Below, piece after piece: positions 25,835 through 40,800 of a stretch of 64,000 bases of DNA (position 1 is its first letter; each line of letters starts with the position of its first letter). The translations under genes and the position numbers were made by a program. Under the pieces are notes generated by a model. That model searched no databases and had not been told where the DNA came from. It saw nothing but the letters and a program-made list of their open reading frames with translations. Origin of the DNA: Nipponacmea schrenckii (taxonomy: Eukaryota > Mollusca > Gastropoda > Lottiidae); assembly GCA_030562195.1 (NCBI GenBank), contig JAUJPP010000003.1:14539398-14603397 (forward strand), read 5' to 3'.

Positions 25835-28800
25835 CTGAAATTAATGATTGATATTGCAAAGCTCCATTTCAACATTTGGTGCCGAAAAGAAGGACGAAAA
25901 AACTATATTCGCTTCATTTTCATTTTCCTTTTCAACACATGGAAACAGTTGGTACACATGCAATATAATGATCTCATTTAAACGCACCCAAGATCCCGAA
26001 ATGTAACGTACCCATGATTCCGATATAAAACGCACTTAATATAAAAAAGAAAAAGAAAGAAACAACTATATTTTACAAGGATAACAACTTAGGTTCACAA
26101 TATACATGATATATAACGCACTAAAGATACACACACATATAATATACATGTACTAGTATAACGCAACAGATATAAAACGCACCAAAGATCCAAATATTAA
26201 ATTCCTCAAGGATCCCAATGAAAAACGTACCAAAGGTTAAAGTATAAAATTCGCCAGTTTTTATCAATGAATGTGATGAAATGCAATAAAAAAAAAAAAA
26301 AAAATAAAAAAAAAGAAACTTACCAAACCTTGAGAATCAGTAACTTCAACTTGTAGTGTGTATTCATCAACCTCCTCTCTATCTAGAAGCTCTGTATTAG
26401 TGATGATACCACTTAGAAAAATAAAAACAATTATCAGTGGTCACACATTCTCTTATGAACTTTGAAGCATGGGAAATACGAAGAGAGTGATTTAAAACTA
26501 AACTAAAATACGCACATACACATGCCATTACTAATTTAAAAACAAATTACCTTTTATCTATTTGAAAGGCGGACGATTCTGGAATTTGATTAACAATTTT
26601 ATAAGTTAGTACATCACTATCTGGATCTGAAGCCTAAAAAATATACAAATGACGTCATTACCAGAATATGCCGTTTGAAAGGCTTCAGAATTACCAACAA
26701 ACAAAATTATTAGCTCATACTTTCATTACTAAAAGATTTCATAAATTCTGAAAAGGAAACATCATTTAACTTGGTGAAACTTTTGCTATCAACTTCAGAA
26801 TTGCTTTTGGAAAGTAGACCTATGACTTATTGGTTACTTACTGATATTTGTACTATTTCACTATGTAAAGCGGTACCTTCACTAACAGATACTGTATAAT
26901 CAGATTGAGGTATAACCGGGGCATTATTAACTAGTGTTTTGGGTATAACTGTCAACTTTACTCTGGCTGTTGATCTGAAGAAAACATAAAATTGAGTATT
27001 AATTTAATGAAAAGTTAAAGGAAGTTAAGGTTCGTTTGAATACTTATATCTTTACTTACGATTTAGGAGTTGGAGCTTTGTCTGTGGCCTGTACTGTCAT
27101 GGTATAAACTGTTCCACCCTTAACGATTCCATTAACTTCTATTGCACCCGATTCAGAATTAATAGATATAGCTGGTTCTGGTGGACTTGATTTAGTTATA
27201 GCATACTCTACTTGACCGTTATATGAAGTATCTTCATCTTCTGCTTTTACCTGGAAAATACCATAGGAATTTTTTGTTAGCTTGCTTTCCTGACTTTATA
27301 CACTCGTCTCCCCGGCAAGGTCTGTGATTTTCAGTGTTGAAATCTTTTTAGACTTTTTGAGAGAAAGGTGTGTTAGTAAATGTCAAATTGTAAAACGATC
27401 AGGAGAACAAACAAAAAACCGCGATAAGCCTTGGCTTTTATTCAGATGTTTTTTACAGCCTTGTGACCTCGACCAGACTTCTCTTTTAACACCAAATACA
27501 AAAATCATACTTACGATCAATACTTGTTTTGGTGAGATGGAATAATCTCCCTCTATTAAACTACCTTCATAAACATCACTTGAGAAGATGGGACTATTAT
27601 CATTAACATCTGTTATATTAATATGTACAGTAGTTTCACCAGTCTGGAAGGTAATTTAATAGGGTTTTAAAGATAACTATTGAGGAGTTTTGTAAAGTAA
27701 TTGAAACCGTTTTCATTTCCCTAGACTGTGGTTCTGAAATGCCTTAAATGGAATATTCAACTTACTAAACCACGTTTATCTGTAGCTGTAATGGTGAGAT
27801 CATACGATTGAATTGATTCATAGTCCACTTTATTGGCCACTACCAGTTCTCCAGAATTGTCACTGAAAAAAAAAAAATCATAACGTTCGTATGATATGGC
27901 GAAATATACATTGTTCAGTTTAGGAAAGTTAAACCTTTATCTGAACTGAGGAGATGGCAAACAATGATTTTAAATGGTGTGCCCTTTTAGGCTATGCTGA
28001 TTTTACATTCGACTTACTACTAACGATAATGATGATCCCATATTGAAGATAAAGCAACATCTAGGACAGACCGTTGCACGAAATACAGTATTTGTTATTT
28101 ATTATCCTTGATATAGAGGTCAGAGATTTCTTTTTTTAGAATCATTAAGATTGAACTCAGTTTACCTGGAAGAATCAATAGAAAAGGTTTGACCAATATT
28201 GCCACTAGAAATAGCGTAATTCAACTCATCATTATCAGGATCGAAGGCCTACAAATAAAAGAAAACATTTTTATACAATTACATAGATTTATATACATGA
28301 ATATTTTAAATGTTTCGCTTTTTATATGAAATTTTTAATGCGTACCTCAAATTGAAACACGTGATTTCCAGTTTCAAAATCTTCAGGTATGTTAAATTTG
28401 TAGCTATCTTTAGAGAAATACGGTGCACTGTTTGGTCTAGGTACCGTGTTTACCTTGATAACAGACATAGAACTGCAAAAAAAAAAAAACATTAATCAGT
28501 AATGATATTAAAAAGGGTCTCTTGAACTGTTGTAGCTACAAAGAATAAAGATTTGCTGTTAATATCAATTTCCTGATTCTTCATGTAAATCTCAACAAAG
28601 TACAGGGGCTAAACAATGTGGCAGACGAGAACAAATAACATCACCATTAATGCAATTCATAAATGCAATTATAAACCCTCTACTCCCTTCTTACATACCC
28701 ATCATCTCTGAATACAATATGAACCCATTATTCCAATTATAAACCAATTTAAAATATGAACCTAGGTATTTATACACAAGCATACCTTCTTGGAGGATCG

Positions 28801-31800
28801 CCATTGTCTGAAGCTTGAACTCTTATAGAATACACTATATTAGCCTCTAGTTGTCCTTTAGCAGTAAGTTCTCCCGTTTCCTTGTTTATTTTAAAATTTT
28901 CTTCACCTTCCGGTCGTACATCAAGTATTGAATATGTCAATTTACCACTGTCTCCAGTATCATCATCTAGCGCTGAAACCTTTTATCATAAAAAAAAACA
29001 TTGCACATTTTGAAGTCCAACAAACAATTTTATAGGTTCATTTGATATGTGCGTGGTGAAGAATCAAGGAAAAATATAATTGGCATTTCTTTCATATGCA
29101 TAGGATATTTCCGTTGTATTCCAATCCATTACAAATTTCACTATACCAGTATGTATTGCAGTCTTTCTATAGCAAACGTGTACTAGAAACCCAAAGGTCA
29201 ATGTGTTTAAGTAGATTATCAAATATATTGACAATCAGCAACTCCTTACACTAAATATCAACAATGAATTATCAATAAAGATTCATCATTGAATTTTATG
29301 GATCATGTCGTCATTTCTGGATAATACTTTAAAATAATCAATCATAAATTTATTACCAAAGCAAGTTTCTTAGGTGAAAAGGAATAATCCCCCTCTGTTA
29401 TGTTGATTTTAACAGACTTTCTGGTGAACATTGGTGCGTTATCATTGACATCAAGAATGTAAACAACTAGGGATGTAGAAACTTTATGTTTCTCAACTGT
29501 ATCAGTTTCTGTTACAGTCAGCTACAAAAATATATTTCAAAACTATGAAAATCAGTAAATCTTATGGCACTTATAAAAGAATTTCTGAAAAACCATGTAT
29601 TAAAAGCTATGGTAATATGCTATAAGAATGTTATTAAATAAAACCTCTTAACATGTAAGTGAGATCTTGAATATTTTGCAATTTTCTTTCAACTAACGAG
29701 GTACTGTTACCGTTAGAGAATATTGAGACGCTTTTTCTCGATCTACTGCTGCTATATTTGTTATGAAGCCTTCATTGTCAATATCAAACACTGTTTCTGG
29801 GCTGATAGAATAGTAGTAGGCTCTTGGTGGATCGGATGGCAGCTGAAAGAATACAATAGAAGTTAAACAAAAAATAAGGATACAATCAACATACGAAAGC
29901 CTATTCAGATATTCCGGATTGTTTGATATTCGAGTACGGAGACGTTGATATACGAAACGTTAAAGAATATGCATATCTTGGTCTTGTCAAAAAACTACAT
30001 AAGCAGGCATCTTCTGCTATCAATATAATATTATATTTAATAGCCACGGTGCAGAATAAGAGAATCTATGTAAACATTTTTGTTATCAAATTTAATTGAA
30101 CATTTCGAGTGAAGATGATACTCTGTACCTATACTGTCCCTAACTGTAAATATGGTAGTTTTGAAATACAAAAATCTAAGTTACTCACCACATCATCGTC
30201 CTCAACAGAAATTTGGAGTCGATCACTGTCAGCAATTGAAGAACTCAATACAAATGAACCAAGTTGACTATTCTCTTTAATAAAACCTGTAAACTTTCCA
30301 GAAGAACTGACAAGACGAGGCGGATTCAGATTTGACGGTATAACTACAACTTCTAATTCTGCTAGTGCCATTTTGTTTTCACTAGAATCTTCTGTAGCCT
30401 AAACATAATATACATGTAATATGAATTTTGTTTCACTTTGAATAATCCTTTTAATCATTGACACTTGGAAACATATATTTTCAAAACTTTAGTTGTGCGG
30501 GTGATGTTTAGTACTTTAGCGATTCGAAAGATCAAGGAACAGTCAACTTTGTTTTTCTATTTTTCTCGATATCTCATCTCATCTCAACCCTCATTTATAT
30601 TTGAGGGTTTAAAACTGGCTTTCTTCATTAACAAGTGTTTATTTGAAATATTATATGCTAAAGTAAAATAATTCAAAGGTTTCACCTTTAAAACAAGTTT
30701 AAGTTTCTGAACTGAAGATCTCTGAACGATTTTGACTTGATTAATCAGTGCTGAATAAAAACCGTCATTATTGGGTCCTGTTGTTTCTACAGTGAAATAA
30801 TCGGTGTATCCATCTGGAATGCCTGAAAAAAAAATTACATCCACTATATGTATTATGTGACTAGTTTAATCCTCAAAAAACCTAGGTTCTTTGTGACTCT
30901 ACACTGAAACATTGTAGACCAAGATGCATTAATCCAAGACGTCTGATATGATGATAAACGTCTTCACCACAAGTTAATTGACGAAAATGTCTACTTACTT
31001 TCATCAATAGTGAACACTATGGCATAATTTAAAGAGTCTTGGTCTCTAGCTTGTATGTTGACTGTTTCATTCAATTCATTTTCAGGAACTGGATAAATAT
31101 CACTTAATCTGCCGGACTGAAACATAAATAACAATATCATCGGTATATTAAATTTCGGATATTTTCCATTTGATGACTACATGTACATGTACTTACAATG
31201 GAGGTACCTGAAACTTTTGTTCTTGATAGGGTCATCGAATTTATCCACAACGAACTTGTCATAGCGGGTCACTGATATGTCTGAATAGTATTTAAGATGG
31301 CTCTGACAGCCTGAATGTAATTTTCTATATGGGGAATTAAAGTATTTATCATGAAAGCGACATATTAGAAAATAAACTTACTACAATTCCTGATTTGACA
31401 GAAGTCTTAAAAGCAGGATTGAAACAGACATTATTTTTCTTATTACAGGAACTATAGTGGAATACTGGTGGTAAATCATCACTATCAATAACTGTTATGG
31501 ATAAAGTCGTATAACTACTTAATCTTTCTACTGTTGGAGCACTATTCTATAAAGATGAAATAAAGAAACATTTACATAAAGATATAACTTTATCACTAAT
31601 ATCATTTTGAGTGTTCCTATTTCATTGTGGTTTCATATACCTAAAATTTGCTCTTAAAGAATGCAAAATTTGATCCTAGAAGTATAGCTACTTCACAGTG
31701 TGCAAAACAGTTCCTGCATCATAATGAGACTTCAAGCACTTACTATAGCCGATATGTTCAACTGGAATTCTTTTGTTTTTAATTTTTCAAAATCTAAAGG

Positions 31801-34800
31801 TTTCACTAATGTTATCTCTCCTACCATTGGATGAGATATTACAAAATAACTACTATAATCGGGCTGAAATATTAGAACATAGAAGTATACTACTTAATAA
31901 AGATAATTAAAAGGAATAGATAAACAATAGATCCATAATCTTATCCTATTTACCGCATAGAAGTTTATTTTTCTATATGATGAAAAAACGAAAAATGGCG
32001 TCGTGCTAGGAAGTCCCTGAGACACTGAGCTAAGAAAGACAAATAGGAATGAGTATTCATCTGAATGCAGGGTCAGCACCCTTTAATACCGTTCAATACA
32101 ACCAGTAATTAAGACAAAAAGACAATGCTTGTCCACAATGAGTTTCTAGAAAAAATCACAGATGATAATTACATATTTAAAAACGATGACTTAAATGACA
32201 ACCTTGTTTTAAGCAAATTAAAGTCAAATTGTATACAAATTAACCAATGGTCGAGTAATTATTTTATCTAATTTCAGATATAAACAGAATGAAATTACTG
32301 AGAAGATTTTAACGTTTATTCCAATTTTAAATAAATTCCCTTAATTCATTTGGGTGTAAAGTTGCATCAGCGACATATATGCCACCTGTGTTTTAAAGAA
32401 TTGTACAGGCGTTACCTTAAGTTTTGGATTAGGAACTATTCCATAAGTTATCTCCTTGTTGGTACCTAAATCTTTATCTATTGCTGATATAGAGCGATAA
32501 ACTACAGTTCCTGGTTTGGTAGCCTGTTATAGAATAGACATAGAAACATGCTATTTTGACACTAAAAAGCAAATGGATACAAACTATACAAACTAAAAGT
32601 ACCATATTTCAAATCGGAGGGGAAAAAAGTTCTTTCAACGATGTTCATCCTAAATTCAAATTATTATAATGGGGCTTAAAGAATGGAAAAACATTTGGTT
32701 CATGCTGATTCGTAAACCACTTTGACATTGACTTTGACCACTTTTATTTTCGAATAAATAAAATAATAATTATCTCACCTCGTTAACATTGAGTAAATAT
32801 GGAGTGTTCTGAAACACTGGGGGGTTATCATTAACATCATCAATATGGATAACAATAGGGTAATATTTGATCTAAAAGATATATGATTAGATTTTCAGTA
32901 GACTATGTGATAACTGCAAAGATAATTGGAAAGATACTTGTTCTTATATAAGCGGTAGGCGCATATTGAGAAATTGTCGACAACTTAACTGAAATCAGAT
33001 GAATGCTCGCCGACAAAAGTAAGAGCATTCGCTTTTGATGGGAATTAGAGGCAACTACGATTTTCAGTGGTTGCACCAAGTAGTCTGTCGTTAAATCTCA
33101 GATTCTGCCAATCGCACGACTGTCCGTCCTTAACTTCTAGTTGAGTTCATAAAACACAAATATCGATGCTTCAGGTTATGCAACTTGTTAATAGCCAATT
33201 TATACACTTACTGGGCCATTTTGTTTACACTCAACAGTAAATTCTACTTGGTTGGTATCATCAGATTTATATTCAGTTTCTCCCTGAAATTACCCAAATT
33301 ACACAAATTTTTTATTGACCTATCTAATATACACACCATAGACTATATATTTGTAGAATACAGATTGGAGGCATGGGCTATAGTATAATATTGAGAGGAC
33401 TGAATCTTGTATATAGGGAATGAAATTGTTTACGTACATCACGGTCTATTGGTTTTATCAATCTAATATATTGTTTATTTCCGTCTACAATAAGTTCGAA
33501 ATATTCATCTGGATTGATATCATTATCCCCATGTTGAACCAAGGAGATCTGAGCTTCATCATTGAATCCTATATACCTCGTATATTCATCAGTATGATCT
33601 AAAATATGAGACAATATTTTTCATCTAAATCTTTATACCTAGTATATTCATCAGCATGATCTAAAATATGAGACAATATTAATCATGTAAATCTTTATAC
33701 TTCGTATATTCATCAGCATGATCTAAAATATGAGACAATATTAATCATGTAAATCTTTATACTTCGTATATTCATCAGCATGATCTAAAATATTAGACAA
33801 TATTTATCATGTAAATCTTTATACATCGTATATTCATCGGTATGATCTAAAATATGATACAATATTTATCATTAAAACCTTTATATTTCGTTATATTCAT
33901 CATTATGATCTTAAATAATGATACAATATTTATCATTAAAACCTCTATATTTAGTTATATCCATCATTATGATATTCAATAATGATACAATATTTATCAT
34001 TAAAACCTCTATATTTAATTATATTCATCATTATGATCTTAAATAATGATACAATATTTATCATTAAAATCTCTATATTTAGTTATATTCATCATTATGA
34101 TCTTAAATAATGATACAATATTTATCATTAAAACCTCTATATTTAGTTATATTCATCATTATGATCTTAAATAATGATACAATATTTATCATTAAACCTC
34201 TATATTTAGTTATATTCATCATTATGATCTTAATAATGATGCAATATTTATCATTAATCTTATATTTGTATATTCATCTTATGATCTTAATATGATACAA
34301 TATTTATCATAAAACTTTATATTTCGTTATATTCATCATTATGATCTTAAATAATGATACAATATTTATCATTAAAACCTCTATATTTAGTTATATTCAT
34401 CATTATGATCTGAAATAATGAAATACAATATTTATCATTAAAACCTCTATATTTAGCTATATTCATCATTATGATATTCAATAATGATACAATATTTATC
34501 ATTAAAACCTCTATATTTAGTTATATTTATCATTATGATCTTAAATAATGATACAATATTTATCACTAAAATATTTATATTTCGTTATATTCATCATTAT
34601 GATCTTAAATAATGATACAATATTTATCATTTAAACCTCTATATTTAGTTATATTCATCATTATGATCTTAAATAATGATACAATATTTATCATTAAAAC
34701 CTCTATATTTAGTTATATTCATCATTATGATCTTAAATAATGATACAATATTTATCATTAAAACCTCTATATTTAGTTATATTCATCATTATGATCTTAA

Positions 34801-37800
34801 ATAATGATACAATATTTATCATTAAAACCTTTATATTTCGTAATATTCATCATTATGATCTTAAATAATGATACAATATTTATCATTAAAACCTTTATAT
34901 TTCGTAATATTCATCATCGTGATCTAAAATAATGATACAATATTTATCATTAAAACCTTTATATTTCGTAATATTCATCATTATGATCTTAAATAATGAT
35001 ACAATATTTATCATTAAAACCTTTATATTTCGTAATATTCATCATTGTGATCTAAAATATGTTACATGCTCAAACAGTGTTTTTTTTATTTTTCAATCTG
35101 TAATATCATATAGTAATACTGATACCTTTAAGGTGTTGTTCATTCTTAACTTCATTGATTTCCAGATGATAAATACCATGTTTATGAGAGGTAAACTCAT
35201 TGGTATCTATATTACAAACCACTAAAATATACAATTATTATAGAAGATTTTTTTATTAAAGAATTCAATGAAATAATATTTTATCCTATAAAAATGAGAT
35301 AATCTTTAAAGGGGATTTTTCAGCACTTTACTATAATTTAAAACGAAATTTTATGTAACATCACCATTGTAATTCCAAAATATTGCGAATATAAACTAAC
35401 TCATTGCCACTCATAAGAAAATAATGAGTTTGATATCGATTTAATGATTGTTTTTGCTTGACAAAGAAAATATTATATACCGGGTTTAGGTGTTGTAGAT
35501 GTTGTTGTAGTTGTTTTATAAACCACCTCAACTTTAGCTGTTTTAGAACTACTTTTTCTCTTTTTAACATTTCGAGCATTGTCCTGTGATATATGAAATA
35601 AATATTTACAAATAATGTAAATATTTTCTAAATATAATATCCAGTCATATTATCATTATTTATTAATTACTATTTGGCCGCTTAAATAGAGCTTGCAGAT
35701 GACATCCCATAACTCCTAAGTCAAGTGAATGCAAAAATACATTTCACGTAATTAACGTGGTCGCTTATTATTCAGTAATTATATTGAAGGTGATTGCTTG
35801 ATAAGGTCGGTCGCATGAACAGGATAACACAGCAATGGTTGTCATTGAATAAAAAACAATATTAGATTAGTTCAACTCATACAATCATATGCTAGAGTAA
35901 TTCAAGATAATGATGAATAACGGATAATAATGTGTGGTGTAACCCGATAAATCAAACTTACAGTAACAGTAATATTAAAGTATAGGTAATCCAATCCCTC
36001 TTCAGCACTGATATGTTTAACTTGATGTATAATTCCTGATTTATCTACAATGAAATATTCACTGCCCTGAAAAAAGAGGAAATGGATTGCTATTTCAAAT
36101 TTAAAATATAGATTTATTCTGAGTCTGGATATTTGAAATTAAAAGTCTTTCCACAGGCATATCTAAGCTCTCACCTTTTCATCATCAATGGGACTAATGC
36201 TGTACGAGATTCTTCTGTTAACCCCCATATCTCTATCAGACACTTGAGAGAATTCAGAGATATTAAAAACGTCTCGTGGTAAGTCTTCATCATCTCCAGC
36301 CTAAAAAAAGAAAAACAGAATTTGTCGTTTCTTTTTGCCTGCCTTCAATTGAGAAGAAGAAACAATCGATTTAATAATGAAGCACTCAAAAATAATTTAA
36401 AACGATGATAGCTTTACCTACCGGGACTGAAAATTCTATCGGGTCTTCATTTTCAAATACTGGTGCATTATCATTGATATCAGTTATATGGATGGTAAGT
36501 GGAAACACCTGAAGTTACAGAAAGGGATCTGAATGGAAGTTTTGCCAATCGTTATTTGAAAAATCATAACCTAGTACTCAAAGATGAATTGCTCCTTTAA
36601 CAAGTTTGCAAAGAAACACACTGACTAGTATTTCCAACATGTCTGGTTTATTATTCACCAACAAATTAATTATCAACCATTAAGAGCGTTGGCTGTCTAT
36701 GGGATTTAGTTAGTGATTTTACATGAATGTTTATGATATTTTTTTTAGACAGGTATAATTACTTACAGTTACTCTATCGTTAGATTCACACTCCAAGTCA
36801 AATTTTAAATTGTTTATGTCGTCACTCCTAGAACTTGTGTCACCCTGCAACAAAAATCAGATTATTAACGCAATCCATAATTACCAACATAAAAGAACGT
36901 TAGGCTATAATCGAAAATTGGAGTCTTATAAGCTGTGAAATTAGGAAAGTGAAAGTTTTGGACAATTCCAGAAAAGACAATAATAATAATAATAAACTCT
37001 TTATTTTACATGGGTCAGAATTAGGCCCAATACACAAGGACATGGTCCTGTCTCACATTCAGCCCATGGGGCAATACTTTGGGGAAAAAAAAAAAAAAAG
37101 AAAAAAAGAAAAAAAGAAAAAATCGAAAATACACAATATCTCAATATACAATTCGTCTAATATATATCAATGATATCCTGATACGTACATCCCGATCTAT
37201 GACTTGTTTAATTCTGATATAATAACCACGCTGACCAGATTGTGGTATGACATATTCTACACCAACTTCTTCACTATCTGGTATAAGATTGATATTAGTT
37301 ACTGTATCCTTTATACCAATAAATGTTCTGTATTTATAAGGGTGAGCTGAAATATAAGGGGAATATAGCAATTGCTTTCAGAGATCTAAATGAATATTTT
37401 ATTATAATTAGGTGCTTGGCAGAAAAACAACACAGGGGATGCCTAATAATATATGCAGAAAGCTTAATGTTGTTATGCTTCTAAAAGATTTGTTTTAATA
37501 CGTTTCATCATGCATATTGCATGCATAATCATGATAAAATGAATTGTATGGATTTATATGTTTCAAGGGGCATAACACGTAGACTTATTTAAAGAGATCC
37601 AGCCTGATCTTTTTTATGTTTAATTTTGATTGTCTAAACATTTACCGATATATTTATGATAACTACATGTATAAAGATTTTTTTCAAAAAGTATGATTGT
37701 ATTTCTTGAAATTATCTGGCGGGGGCCCCTAAACATCTCACACATAATCAACTCCAAATAACAGGGCAGAAACTGCACAACTCATAGATATCCTGACAAC

Positions 37801-40800
37801 AGATTTCACAAATGTACGAAAATCGACAATTTTTTTTTAAAGCAAAGAGTTATAGGCTGACCAGATACCATTTTTTTTAGATCACCGATCCTGATATTCT
37901 GAGGCAATTTTAAGAGAAATTTTGAAATTACGCGACAGAGTGTCAGTCTATCTATATTTCTGCCCTGTTATCAATAATTCTAAGTGCTGTGCTCCTGACT
38001 AATCAATGATAGTGAAGATTGATAAATACATGTATAACCTGATAAATCGCTTGATGATACGACTTCAGGTAGTTTTACTTTGATAGATCCGTTGGCAAAC
38101 TCTGGTCTGTCTAACAATACACAGTGATCTACAATTCAAGTTCATATAACATTAATTATTGCTGACTGATTGATTAGAAAGTTACAGTATATCTCATCAC
38201 AATCAACCTTAGGGAACAAGAAAAGTAACTTTTACTTCAAAAGACAGAATATTCTGTAAAGAAATTAGGAATCTTCACTTCACTAAAGACATATTAATAT
38301 ATTTCTCCGAAACCCCACCCACCCCATCTGGAATGTAAACCAGAGCAAGGGAAACCCTGGGAATCCAACCAAAATCAATCAAACTGTTTTTTGGATAGAC
38401 AGTACAATCGCCCAAATAATTTCCCTTGTTGTACATTTCGACAAGATAAAAAAAAGATCATATTTGAAGGGTTTCTAGTAAAAGAATCGACATTGAATCG
38501 CTTTTTTCGTAAGCTTCAATTACCTCGTCCGCTATCAGGTTTTTTCGCCTCAACTGGTTTTTCCACCTTTGTTATTTTTTCCTCACCATCGAAGTTAATA
38601 TTAACTTTAATAGAACTATCTGTTCTTAGACTCTTTCTTCCCATATCCTAATTATTAAGAGAATTTTGTCATGTAGAATATTAATCGTTTGGGGTGGACA
38701 AAAGTGTATGTTGGACACAATTTCATTTTGATCGGTGTTTGGCCAACCAATACCGGTGTATACTGTGACAGACCCATGTCGCATGGTCATCCGAGATGTT
38801 GAAGCTTCCAAGCTAAATAAATCTGGTAGTATACAGAAGGATAACCATGCGCTTTAAATATGTTCTAGTTCAGTCTGTTAGTGATATACAAAAGTAAAGG
38901 GCGTGTACGAATCTACAGCTTGCCAAAATACTTGTCTTTAATTATAGTATGCAACATTGATAAGGCGAAACATGATCACAAACCAAAATTCCAGGATATT
39001 AATTCGAGTATACTCGTGCTTAATCTCGATTATGACAAGATTCCCCTGGTTAACGACGATGCCAAGAATTTCGCCAAAGTAGAAGGTAAAAATATCACAA
39101 GTCAATAAACAGATGGAAAGTATCTTCAACCAAGCAAACCCAAAATAATGGAGCTATGCATCAGCCATTAATTATTTTCTAGTAATTATCTTAATTCGAC
39201 ATTAAGTTTAATTTGCAGTGCTTACCATAGCGAATATATTTAAGTTCATGGAGCCGATACCTTCACTCTTAAAAGCATCAATGTCAATTTTTTTCTTCAG
39301 CGATAACGCACCGCTGGAGATCACAGGAAAGTGAAAATATTGGCTGGCATCATTCTGAAAAGTAATGATAGAACATACCTACTGCCTTTGTAATAATAGT
39401 TTCACAAAATTACTTTTAATAAGAATTTGTCTAAATGTATGCAGTTCAATATGATTTTTCGTCGTTCTCGTGATATTCTAATTCAGCGAAGGTGTTGTAT
39501 TTGGGAGTATGGCAAAATGTTTTATATTATTAAAATGAAAGAACGATGATTTGATTTCGTTCTCAGCTATTGTAAAACACAGTTAAATGTTATGTATATA
39601 AGAGTTATTTACCAATGTACCAGATCCACTCTCTATACCATAAACTATATGTCTATTTTTATCTATATCTTTATCAGTAGCTACAACTCTGATCAGCGTG
39701 CTGCCATTAGCTGTAGACTAGAATTTATCATATACTATATTACATAAACTTATATACATCCCTTTAATCATTAGATTAAAAGAAAATTCGTAACGCTATT
39801 AGATACCTGTACCATATAGCATACTAAAATCATTAGCTATCGTATCATCAACTTTCTTTTTGTGATAGAGCAAGGTCAAACGTAGACTACTTGGTCTGAA
39901 TAAAAGTGATGATAAAAGTATACATGTTTTTTTTTCAAATTATCAAATGTAATTATTATTTATCCATTGATACTAAGGTAGAACTCATTAAAAGTCTAAA
40001 AGGGGACAATCCTAAAATTTCAGATCATGATTAGCATGGTTGGGAGTTATTGAAGTGTAATGACGCTACCTCATAGATAAAGTTTTTTTTGCAGATTATA
40101 TTGGAACAAATTTTTTACCTTATCCACAGTAATCTGGTATGGTTCATTCTGGAAAACTGGTGAATTATCATTTAAATCTGTTATTCTTATTATCAAAGGA
40201 TAATAAAATTTCTGAAATAAATAAGATAAGCAATAGAACACAATTAGTACACAATAATTCGTACCTTCAAACATGATTTTATATGCCACATTATATAAAA
40301 ATATACGATAGTTATCTATGTTCATTATTTACATCTAAATACAAATTACACATCAATAAACAAGATAACAAACAGCAAAGGATATGATATCATACATCTA
40401 TATACAAGAAATAAGAACTATACAAACTACATACATATAATAACTAAATAAACATAATATACATTAAAACATGAAAGTATACACCATATGAATAATATTA
40501 TACAAATGCATCATTCATTATGATGACATGTACATAATTATGAAAATATTCAAATGATAACATACACTTATACACATAACAAACACGAATACAATAATTT
40601 AGCATACTTACAATTGAAGTAGATAAATCTGTACAAACTATTGTATATTCTAATATGCTATTATCATCGGAATATTTTGATGTTTTACCCTACAATCAAA
40701 ATTAAATAATACATTATCAAAGAAACTTTCTTTTGTGAATTTAAGGAACAGGAAGTGTAGTGGATTCTCTAGTGGGGTATATTGCCAAGAATGTCAAAAT

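Noticed and set aside
33599..35060. Regularly spaced 62-64-bp repeats resembling a CRISPR array
   Set aside because: The whole unit repeats with no unique spacers, and it lies in an animal intron derived from an exon border. It is a minisatellite.
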